From assembly GCA_050184295.1 (NCBI GenBank), contig JBFXAM010000064.1, positions 1 to 25,002 of the forward strand: DNA of 25,002 nucleotides. Reading direction: 5' to 3'. This stretch comes from JBFXAM01 sp050184295. Lineage in GTDB: Bacteria > Planctomycetota > Phycisphaerae > UBA1845 > Fen-1342. A model generated the notes under the pieces. The model was not told where the DNA came from, searched no databases, and saw only the letters and a list, made by a program, of their open reading frames with translations. Shown here one piece after another: positions 1 to 6,235 of this stretch. The position numbers were made by a program, and so were the translations under genes. Numbering within the stretch: position 1 is the stretch's first letter; every line of letters starts with the position of its first letter.

Positions 1-1
1 A

Positions 2-1090
2 CTACCGCACGCGCGCCGCCGGGTGCCCGGCCGAACGCAGTTCGCGTCGGCCGGCCGCGTAATACGCAACGAACAACAACCGGATGAATCTGTGAACATT
101 GCCGGCGTCGAATTCCGCTACGACAGCCTGCGCGGCCGCTACCGCTCGCGCGCCGCCAACACGGGTTCGTCCGCCAACCCTACAGAATGGACCTACGGCG
201 ACGCGCTCTGGACCGCCGACGACGGCGACGAACCCTACCTCGACTTCACCGCGTCGATCGAAGGCAAGTCGATCGCGACGGCTCCGACCATGCGCTACAC
301 CGGCGCCGCCGGCACCTTTGTGCAGCAATCACTCGACGCGCTCGGCGACCCGGTCAGCACGCGCTACTACCACGCCGACCTGGTCGGCAGCACAAGAGTG
401 CTGACCGACGAAGGCGGTTCAATCATCAGCGGCGCCGCGCCAGCCGACCTGACCTACGCCGCGTTCGGCCGAAGGCTACCTTTCGCCACCCCCGGCGAAT
501 ACCCCACGCCCCCGACGCCGATCGGCACGCGCTACGGCTTCGCCGGTGCCCACGGCTACCAGGATGACGCGCTCGCCGGCACGGGCCCCCAGGATTGGCG
601 CGCGACAGGCCTCCTCCACCTCGGCGCCCGATACTACCAGCCCGACCTCGGCCGCTTCGTTATGCGCGATCCGATCGGAATCTGGGGTGGGGGGAATGTG
701 TATTCGTACGGCAATTCACGCCCAACGAACTGCGTCGATCCTAGCGGCACGTTTGGTGGCGCTGTCTCAATGACTGCAAGCATGGGAATTCAGAGCTCAC
801 TGCGAGTGTGCGAATTCGCGGTCCATGTGCTGGTCTATACATATGTAATGGACGCAATCCAGACCTCGAGCACAAGTTTTAATTGGACAAGCAGCATCGG
901 AGAAGCTGCGGGAGCACTCGGAGAAAGCCCCCGTGATATTAAACGAGCCATACACTCCATCAAAAACAAACCGGGGTATGAAGGCAATCCAGACGTTGAA
1001 ATCGATACAGACACGGGTGATGTTCGCATTGGAGATGAGGACTATGGGAACATCAAAGATGAGCTGGACAACATCGGAAGATGCGACTGA
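2..1090 (+). CDS. RHS-core polymorphic toxin, C-terminal part (5' end outside window)
   Basis: This frame is open from the window edge, so the gene probably starts upstream; the first in-window start codon is a GTG at 23. Counting from that GTG, the protein shows the RHS-associated core: a YD-like element near residues 29-45, YYHADLVGST near 115-124, GLLHLGARYYQPDLGRFV near 196-213, the cleavage-type motif RDPIG at 215-219, and NVYSYGNSRPTNCVDPSG near 225-242. In this family the core closes a shell that encloses a variable C-terminal toxin, released by cleavage near that last motif. Here the tip is residues ~243-355. It has a hydrophobic stretch (265-278) followed by a hydrophilic end containing IKRAIHSIKNKPGYEGNPDV. 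DNA of the tip is much AT-richer than the core (about 45-47% GC in sampled lines against about 63%). A DUF4279-type gene follows 45 bp later, the usual immunity position. The toxic activity is not identified. Confidence 0.85.
   Translation, partial: LPHARRRVPGRTQFASAGRVIRNEQQPDESVNIAGVEFRYDSLRGRYRSRAANTGSSANPTEWTYGDALWTADDGDEPYLDFTASIEGKSIATAPTMRYTGAAGTFVQQSLDALGDPVSTRYYHADLVGSTRVLTDEGGSIISGAAPADLTYAAFGRRLPFATPGEYPTPPTPIGTRYGFAGAHGYQDDALAGTGPQDWRATGLLHLGARYYQPDLGRFVMRDPIGIWGGGNVYSYGNSRPTNCVDPSGTFGGAVSMTASMGIQSSLRVCEFAVHVLVYTYVMDAIQTSSTSFNWTSSIGEAAGALGESPRDIKRAIHSIKNKPGYEGNPDVEIDTDTGDVRIGDEDYGNIKDELDNIGRCD
18..415 (+). repeat. Direct repeat copy 1 (RHS core)
   Basis: This stretch is repeated at 1569-1966 with a constant offset of 1551 bp, an exact multiple of three, so both copies are in the same reading frame. 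Identity is near complete over the first ~220 bases (for example TTCGCGTCGGCCGGCCGCGT in both) and falls towards the 3' end. Confidence 0.9.
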
Positions 1091-1135
1091 CTGGCAAGCG
1101 AAGAATATCGCCTGCGTCTTTCGAGGTTCCCTGAG

Positions 1136-1555
1136 ATGAATAGAGGGAAATCCAAGCCGTTGGCAAATACGTTTTCCGCGTCGTTCCGCATTATGGGAGC
1201 ATCGATCCATCCCGAAGAAGTCACTCGGATTCTCAATCTTGAACCCACTCGCGCACGCGACCATGACCCGTTTCGAGCATCGACGAGCAAGAATCCGGCG
1301 CGCTATGATGGATTGTGGAGCATGACATCATTATTGCAACCCTCTGTCTCGCTTGCGGAACATCTGGATTGGCTACTCGCAAGAATCGAGCCCCACTCGC
1401 ATGATTTAGGAGCTCTGCATAGTAGAGACGTTCGCATGGACTTTTTCTTGGGGTGCTTTCTTGGATCCGACCAGTGCGGATTCTGGCTGCCTTCGACTCT
1501 TGTAAGACGAGTCACGGCCTTGGGCGCGTCGTTAACGTTTGATATCTATCGATAA
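1136..1555 (+). CDS. DUF4279-type protein, candidate immunity protein for the RHS tip
   Basis: A 139-residue cytoplasmic protein with no signal peptide or membrane segment. It follows the DUF4279 pattern as I recall it: an N-terminal ASFRIMG strand, a PEEVTRILNLEPT helix and turn, a central W (GLWSM), a helix with LAEHLDWLLARIEP, then DFFLGCFLGSDQCGFWLPSTLVRRVTALGASLTFDIY at the end. The ATG at 1136 has GAGG at 1123-1126 upstream. It sits 45 bp after the RHS toxin stop, is on the same strand, and shares its low GC (about 50% in a sampled line). Position, size and composition suggest an immunity protein carried with the tip as one cassette. DUF4279 has no single established biochemical function, so the immunity role is inference. 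Confidence 0.7.
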   Translation: MNRGKSKPLANTFSASFRIMGASIHPEEVTRILNLEPTRARDHDPFRASTSKNPARYDGLWSMTSLLQPSVSLAEHLDWLLARIEPHSHDLGALHSRDVRMDFFLGCFLGSDQCGFWLPSTLVRRVTALGASLTFDIYR

Positions 1556-1993
1556 ATGCTTACCAACTGCCGGGCGCTCGGCCGACGGCAGTTCGCGTCG
1601 GCCGGCCGCGTAAGTCGCAACGAACAACGACCGGATGAATCTGTGAACATTGCCGGCGTCGAATTCCGCTACGACAGCCTGCGCGGCCGCTACCGCTCGC
1701 GCGCCGCCAACACGAGTTCGTCCGCCAACCCTACAGAATGGACCTTTGGCGACGCGCTCTGGACCGCCGACGACGGCGACGAACCCTACCTCGACTTCAC
1801 GGCGTCGATCGACGACAAGTCCATCGCGACGGTTCCGACGACGCGCTACACCGGCGCGGGCGGCACTTGTGCCCCGCAGTCGCTCGGCACGCTCGGCGAC
1901 CCGGTCAGCACGCGCTATTACCACGCCGACCTGATCGGCTCGACCACGGCCCAGACCGACGAAGCCGGCGAAATCCCCACCCGCGGCGCTTAG
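1556..1993 (+). CDS. Truncated orphan RHS core fragment
   Basis: A 145-residue reading frame that begins with ATG immediately after the stop of the DUF4279 gene (TAAATG, 1553-1558). Residues ~12-140 repeat the RHS core of the first gene at roughly 85% identity, from QFASAGRV through RYYHADLIGST. It then ends early (EIPTRGA, stop at 1991-1993), before the second half of the core, the RDPIG motif and any toxin tip. There is no ribosome binding site of its own, so any translation would depend on coupling to the upstream gene. It looks like the remnant of a displaced RHS core and tip whose 3' part has been deleted. No RHS similarity could be seen in any frame of the bases that follow. A functional product is unlikely; the main significance is as a recombination partner. 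Confidence 0.6.
   Translation: MLTNCRALGRRQFASAGRVSRNEQRPDESVNIAGVEFRYDSLRGRYRSRAANTSSSANPTEWTFGDALWTADDGDEPYLDFTASIDDKSIATVPTTRYTGAGGTCAPQSLGTLGDPVSTRYYHADLIGSTTAQTDEAGEIPTRGA
1569..1966 (+). repeat. Direct repeat copy 2 (RHS core)
   Basis: Second copy of the RHS-core repeat. It starts only 13 bases after the stop codon of the DUF4279 gene. Together with copy 1 it brackets the core second half, the toxin tip and the immunity gene. Recombination between the copies would remove that whole cassette and leave the frame intact. Confidence 0.9.
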
Positions 1994-2392
1994 CCGCAGT
2001 CCGCAAAGTCCTCTTTTTCGACAGTTCCTGACGCGCGGTCGCGTCCATCCCCGACCGCGCTCATGCTATATTGAGCGGTTTCGGTCGCTGCCGGGGCGAG
2101 GGGTTCCGGCCGCAGGCGCGAGTTGGACGCGCTCGCGGCACAGCACAAACCAAGCTGAGGGGCCCGGGCGGCTGCCCGGGTTGGGCCGACGAACGACGCT
2201 GCGGCTGTCGTGCGCGCGGATGCGTGCGGCGCTGGGCGTCCGTCGTTCCGTTGAAACGAGGCTTCGGCCGTGCGTCCCGAAGTAACCGTCCGGCACGGGC
2301 GCTGAGCGTGACTCCCACCACGGCCGGATGAGAGAGCGTGCCATCCGCCGACGTGGTGAAGGCGTCCGCTTGACGTTGAAAGGAGAAGTCGC
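1994..2392. other. Intergenic stretch with hairpins, no convincing gene
   Basis: A 399-base non-coding gap before the dockerin/RTX gene. It holds a perfect 9-bp inverted repeat (2033-2041 with 2052-2060), an extended -10-like box (2064-2072), and a GC hairpin with CCCGGGC at 2163-2169 pairing GCCCGGG at 2174-2180. A smaller TCGTT/AACGA stem lies near 2253-2270. Frames crossing it look like compositional shadows. None of the common structured RNAs (RNase P, tmRNA, SRP) was recognised. Confidence 0.5.
2033..2072 (+). promoter_or_regulatory. Inverted repeat next to a candidate extended -10 promoter
   Basis: GCGCGGTCG (2033-2041) and CGACCGCGC (2052-2060) form a perfect 9-bp inverted repeat with a 10-base spacer. 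Four bases further is TGCTATATT (2064-2072), an extended -10-like element. The repeat covers the place where a -35 box would lie, and no good -35 is visible, so this could be an operator. It could also be the terminator of the RHS region, but no T-tract follows. If it is a promoter, the leader to the ATG at 2393 is about 315 bases. Confidence 0.35.
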
Positions 2393-3940
2393 ATGGGTGC
2401 GTCGCTCAGAATATTCGCATGCGTCGGCGTTTGGCTGGCGTTCGGCCTCACCGCGATCGCCGATATCCCCGGCGACTCGGACTTCGACGGCGACGTGGAT
2501 AGCGCCGACTTCGAGTTCTTCGTCGCGTGCGCCAACGGACCCGACGTTCCGGTCGGCGAACCCTGCGGCGAGATCACGGACTACGACCTTGACGGGGACG
2601 CGGACCTGCGCGACTTCGCCGCCTTGCAGCGCTGCTTCAGCGGCGCCAACCAGCCGGCGAATCCCCACTGCGCCAGCCACGTCGTGCGGATCGAAGGCGC
2701 CTGTCTCCGCGTCATCGGCACCGCGGCGGATACGACTCTGGCGTTGCGGGTGCGGGCCGGCGCGCCGACGATTCTAGAGATCGATGTTGGCAACGACGCC
2801 AGCGCCGAATTCAGTGTCGACCGCGCGCTGTTTGCGTGCATCGTGGTGGACGCCCGCGGCGGCGACGACGTGGTCTTCATCGACGAAAGCAACGGCGCTT
2901 TCACCGACACCGAAGTCACGACCCTCCGCGGCGGCGGCGGCGCGGACACGCTCATCGGCGGCAGCGGCGCCGAGACGTTCATCGGCGGCGACGGCGACGA
3001 CTCGGCGTTCCTCGGGCCCGGCGCGGATCGCTTCATCTGGAGTCCCGGCGACGACACCGACCTGGTCGAGGGCGCCGACGGCGTCGACACCGTCGAGGTC
3101 AACGGCGGCAGCGGCGCCGAGGATTTCACGATCACCGCCAACGGCACGCGGGTCCGCTTCGACCGCAACAACCCCGCCCCGTTCTTCCTCGACATCGGAA
3201 CCTGCGAGAACCTGCTGCTGCGCGCCAACGGCGGAAACGACACCCTCGCCTGCACCGGCAACCTCGCCGCCCTCATCCAGATCACCGCCGACGGCGGACC
3301 CGGCGACGACACGCTCCTCGGCAGCAACGGCGCCGACGTGCTGATCGGCGGCGACGACCAGGACTTCATCGACGGCAACCAAGGCGCCGACACCGCGCTG
3401 CTCGGCGCCGGCGACGACGTCTTCCAATGGGATCCCGGCGACGGCAGCGACACCGTCGAGGGGCAGTCCGGACACGACGTGGTCGTCTTCAACGGCTCCA
3501 ACGGCAGCGAAATCTTCGACTTTTCCGCCAACGGACCCCGCCTGCGGTTCACCCGCAACCTCGGAAGCGTCGTCCTCGACGCCGAAGGCATCGAGCAGTT
3601 CGATCTCCGCACGCTCGGCGCTGCCGACGTCGTCAACGTCAACGACCTCGCCGGAACCACGCTCGCCGAGGCCAACATCGACCTCGCCGCAACGTTCGGC
3701 GGATCCGTCGGAGACGCCCAGGTGGACAGCATCACGGTCAACGGCACGAACCAGCCGGACGTGATTCACGTCGCGGCGCCGGCTGGTGCCGTTGAAGTGT
3801 CCGGTCTGGCCGTGTTCGTGCAGATTCTGCACTCGGAGGCGGCATTCGACAGCCTGGTCGTCAACGGACTTGGCGGCATGGACGCGATTACGTCGGATCC
3901 TGCCGTCGCGGCCCTGATCATGTTGACGATTAATCAATAG
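2393..3940 (+). CDS. Secreted dockerin-like / RTX calcium-binding repeat protein
   Basis: A 515-residue exported protein. The ATG at 2393 is preceded by GAAAGGAG (2378-2385). Residues 1-23 form a Sec signal peptide ending AIA. Directly after it, residues 27-83 hold two EF-hand-like loops of dockerin type (DSDFDGDVDSADF and DYDLDGDADLRDF). Two tandem modules of about 120 residues follow (about 178-300 and 300-425). Each starts with glycine/aspartate hemolysin-type calcium repeats (GGGGADTLIGG, GGPGDDTLLGSNGADVLIGG) and ends with a beta-rich segment (FTITANGTRVRF, FDFSANGPRLRF). The C-terminal ~90 residues are unassigned. The Sec signal, and the lack of any visible type I secretion gene nearby, argue against RTX-style type I export. 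Likely an extracellular or surface protein folded by calcium; its partner is unknown. A dockerin-like pair at the N-terminus is less usual than at the C-terminus. Confidence 0.88.
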   Translation: MGASLRIFACVGVWLAFGLTAIADIPGDSDFDGDVDSADFEFFVACANGPDVPVGEPCGEITDYDLDGDADLRDFAALQRCFSGANQPANPHCASHVVRIEGACLRVIGTAADTTLALRVRAGAPTILEIDVGNDASAEFSVDRALFACIVVDARGGDDVVFIDESNGAFTDTEVTTLRGGGGADTLIGGSGAETFIGGDGDDSAFLGPGADRFIWSPGDDTDLVEGADGVDTVEVNGGSGAEDFTITANGTRVRFDRNNPAPFFLDIGTCENLLLRANGGNDTLACTGNLAALIQITADGGPGDDTLLGSNGADVLIGGDDQDFIDGNQGADTALLGAGDDVFQWDPGDGSDTVEGQSGHDVVVFNGSNGSEIFDFSANGPRLRFTRNLGSVVLDAEGIEQFDLRTLGAADVVNVNDLAGTTLAEANIDLAATFGGSVGDAQVDSITVNGTNQPDVIHVAAPAGAVEVSGLAVFVQILHSEAAFDSLVVNGLGGMDAITSDPAVAALIMLTINQ

Positions 3941-3951
3941 GAGTACCCCAA

Positions 3952-3991
3952 GCCGGCCGGCCGGCGCGTCAATCGCCGATTGCCGGCCGGC
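3952..3991 (+). terminator. GC-rich hairpin after the dockerin/RTX gene
   Basis: GCCGGCCGGC occurs in overlapping registers within 3952-3965 and again at 3982-3991. Because it is self-complementary, the two copies can pair into a 10-bp stem. It lies 12 bases after the stop codon. No T-run follows, so intrinsic termination is only a possibility. Confidence 0.35.
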
Positions 3992-4165
3992 GCGCTCGCG
4001 CCGTTCCCGCCGCCCGGGCTGCGGACGCCTCCGCACCACGGCACGCGGCGGGACTCGCCACGCGCGCCGGGTTCCGCCGCGCGCGCGGGAGCGAGCACGG
4101 ACGCGACCGGCGTCGTGCGCCACTCGCTACGACCCCGCAGGCCGCCCGTCCCGCTGAATTTAAGC

Positions 4166-4200
4166 TTGAAGTCGCGCATCCACGCCCGGTAAGCTATAGC
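4166..4200 (+). promoter_or_regulatory. Candidate promoter of the second secreted-protein gene
   Basis: TTGAAG (4166-4171) is a fair -35 match. It is followed after 18 bases by TAAGCT (4190-4195), which overlaps GCTATA (4193-4198). The start codon at 4298 is about 100 bases downstream. The -10 assignment is uncertain. Confidence 0.3.
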
Positions 4201-4297
4201 CGCAGTTCGCTCCGCGTTCGGGCGTTCCGCGCTGGTGTCCTTGGTTTCGATGAGTCAGGCGAGCACTCGCACCCCTCGATCCCTCAGGAGGAAGCAG

Positions 4298-6052
4298 ATG
4301 ACGTTCTGTCGTAGCCTCGCAGTCGGGCTCCGTCGCACCGGCCTCGCGATCGTCGCGTCGGCCGCGGTCGGCGTCGCCTTTGCCCAGGAAGTGAACAGCA
4401 GTTGTGAAACCGCTCTTCCGATCATCGATGGCCTCGTGAACGGCGAGATCGCCGCCAGCGGCAACGCGCAGGGCCTCCCCGCCGAATCGTGGTTCTCCTA
4501 CATCAGTCCGTTCAACGGCACGCTGATCGCGGCCACCTGCGGCTCGGACTTTGACACCACGCTGGCGGTGTTCAACGGCTGCAAGGACGCGGACGGGGTT
4601 GAGCTCGCGTCGGACGACGACGGCTGCACGGACGGCTCGCTGGTGAGCATGGAAGTCGGCGCGGGCCAGGAATTCTGGATTCGCGTCGCCGGCCACGGTC
4701 ACGCCGCCGGCCGGTTCATTCTGAACGTCGAAGTCGCGCCCGAGGACATGGGCGGCATCTCGGCCGCCGGCCCCGATGTCGTCCTGCGTGACTGCACCAA
4801 CACGCTGAACCACGGCAACATCGGCGGCATCCGCGCGTATTCGCTCGGCAGCAGCACGTGCAACATCGGCACGTCGAACCTGCTCTGGACCAACAACAGC
4901 ACGCCCGCGTACGCGATGAACCTCTATCGCCTCAAGGACGGCCGGCTCCAGCAGATCGGCTTGTCTTTCTGCAAGATGGCGTGCTGCGCGGCGGCGGGGA
5001 ATGGCTGCGGCCTGAGCTGCAACGGCGCAGGCGGGTCAGTCCTCGGCGCCGGCTGCCTCGACGTCTACAGCGCGAGCTGGAACAGCGGCCAGGGCCGACT
5101 CGGTCCGCGCTCGGGCGTCAACGCGTTCAGCGGGGCGTTCGCGCCGATCCCGGGCGGCTCGGGCAACGCGATCTTCCGCCGCCTCCAGGTCAACCAGACC
5201 GATCTCGACGCCCCGCTCAATCCGGGCGCGCAGTACATCATCGAAGGCGTCTACGTCGGCTCGGACGACGCCGCCAACGGCAACGGGCTCAACAATGCGA
5301 CCTGGAAGCGCGTCAACCTCGATCCGAGCACCTTCAATCTCACGGTTACTGGCGCCGCGACGCAGGGCGAGTCCGCCGTGCTCGGCTGGCGAACGCTCGA
5401 TCCGACCGTCACCACCGGCATGATCAACGTTCCGAGCGAGGGCCGCTTCCACTATGGCTACAAGGTGACCGACCTGGGCGGCGGACAGTGGCGCTATGTC
5501 TATGCGATCTTCAATCTCAACAGCGACCGCAGCGGCGGCTCGCTGAGCGTCCCCAAGACTGCGAACATCAACATCAGCAACGTCGGCTTCGCGGACGTCT
5601 TCTATCACTCCGGCGAGCCGTACGACAACACCGACTGGACGAACAGCGTCAGCGCGACGGAGATCCGCTGGGCCAGCCCGCAGACCCACGCCCAGAATCC
5701 GAACTCCAACGCGCTGCGCTGGGGCACGACCTACACGTTCTGGTTCGACGCCAACCGTCCGCCGGTCGCCGGCACGCTCACGCTGGGACTTTTCAAGCCG
5801 CACGCGACGCCGAGCGTCACGTTCGCCGGCATGGTGCCTGAGCCCCCGCCGGTGTCGATGGTCGGCGATATGAACTGCGACGGCGCGGTCGACAACTTCG
5901 ACATCGATCCGTTTACGCTGGCGCTGACCAACGCAGCGCTCTACGGCATCACGTATCCGAACTGCGACCGGATGAATGCGGACGTGAACAACGACGGATC
6001 GGTGAACAACTTCGACATTGATCCGTTCGTCGAGCTGCTGACGGGCCCGTAG
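4298..6052 (+). CDS. Secreted protein with PPC-like domain and C-terminal dockerin-like EF-hands
   Basis: The ATG at 4298 is chosen over an in-frame start at 4235 because AGGAGGA (4286-4292) precedes it and the product then begins directly with a signal peptide (residues 1-29, ending AFAQ). The result is 584 residues. Residues ~33-148 form a beta-rich domain of the kind seen as pre-peptidase C-terminal-like domains in exported proteins (SSCETALPI, ESWFSYISPFNGTL, FDTTLAVFNGC, WIRVAGHG). Residues ~158-500 resemble, from memory, a family of extracellular planctomycete proteins (GGIRAYSLGSSTCNIG, MNLYRLKDGRLQQIG, LGPRSGVNAFSG); its function is unknown. Residues ~521-584 are a dockerin-like pair (DMNCDGAVDNFDIDPF and DVNNDGSVNNFDIDPF). 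The middle part is cysteine-rich (CKMACCAAAGNGCGLSC), consistent with disulfides outside the cytoplasm. A strong terminator follows. Role: extracellular, calcium-bound, otherwise unknown. Confidence 0.88.
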   Translation: MTFCRSLAVGLRRTGLAIVASAAVGVAFAQEVNSSCETALPIIDGLVNGEIAASGNAQGLPAESWFSYISPFNGTLIAATCGSDFDTTLAVFNGCKDADGVELASDDDGCTDGSLVSMEVGAGQEFWIRVAGHGHAAGRFILNVEVAPEDMGGISAAGPDVVLRDCTNTLNHGNIGGIRAYSLGSSTCNIGTSNLLWTNNSTPAYAMNLYRLKDGRLQQIGLSFCKMACCAAAGNGCGLSCNGAGGSVLGAGCLDVYSASWNSGQGRLGPRSGVNAFSGAFAPIPGGSGNAIFRRLQVNQTDLDAPLNPGAQYIIEGVYVGSDDAANGNGLNNATWKRVNLDPSTFNLTVTGAATQGESAVLGWRTLDPTVTTGMINVPSEGRFHYGYKVTDLGGGQWRYVYAIFNLNSDRSGGSLSVPKTANINISNVGFADVFYHSGEPYDNTDWTNSVSATEIRWASPQTHAQNPNSNALRWGTTYTFWFDANRPPVAGTLTLGLFKPHATPSVTFAGMVPEPPPVSMVGDMNCDGAVDNFDIDPFTLALTNAALYGITYPNCDRMNADVNNDGSVNNFDIDPFVELLTGP

Positions 6053-6115
6053 GGTCGTGCGGCAGCACCCGGCGTCGGCGCTCGCGGCCGCGCTGTAGTG
6101 TAGACCGTAATAGAA

Positions 6116-6164
6116 ACGACCCGCGCTCCCGCCCTCGGGGCCGAGCGCGGGTCGTGTCCTTTCT
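6116..6164 (+). terminator. Rho-independent-type terminator
   Basis: ACGACCCGCGCTC (6116-6128) and GAGCGCGGGTCGT (6143-6155) make a perfect 13-bp stem with a 14-base loop. It is followed by the pyrimidine-rich run GTCCTTTCTC. It lies about 65 bases after the stop of the secreted-protein gene and before the phosphatase gene, so it should separate the two transcripts. Confidence 0.75.
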
Positions 6165-6235
6165 CGCTCGCGCCGGCCGCGGGGCCGGACCCTTTTGGCG
6201 TTCCCGCGCCTGCACGCATCGGCTAGGCTGTGCGC

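Larger units (their letters stand above)
3941..4297. other. Intergenic stretch between the two secreted-protein genes
   Basis: A 357-base gap with no convincing coding region. It begins with a strong GC hairpin just after the upstream stop and has a candidate promoter near its right end. In between, the sequence is very GC-rich and shows no recognised element. Confidence 0.5.

Noticed and set aside
2073..2392. Known structured RNA (RNase P, tmRNA, SRP or cobalamin riboswitch)
   Set aside because: The conserved sequence blocks of these RNAs could not be found, despite the stable stems.
2393..3940. Type I secretion substrate (RTX toxin) reading of the calcium-repeat protein
   Set aside because: The protein has an N-terminal Sec signal peptide and no type I secretion genes nearby. 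The repeats alone do not prove that route.
2774..4123. A 449-codon minus-strand frame opposite the dockerin/RTX gene
   Set aside because: It is the complement of repeated Asp/Gly codons and gives a Val/Ala/Gly repeat without a domain. The plus-strand gene has a ribosome binding site, signal peptide and clear repeats.
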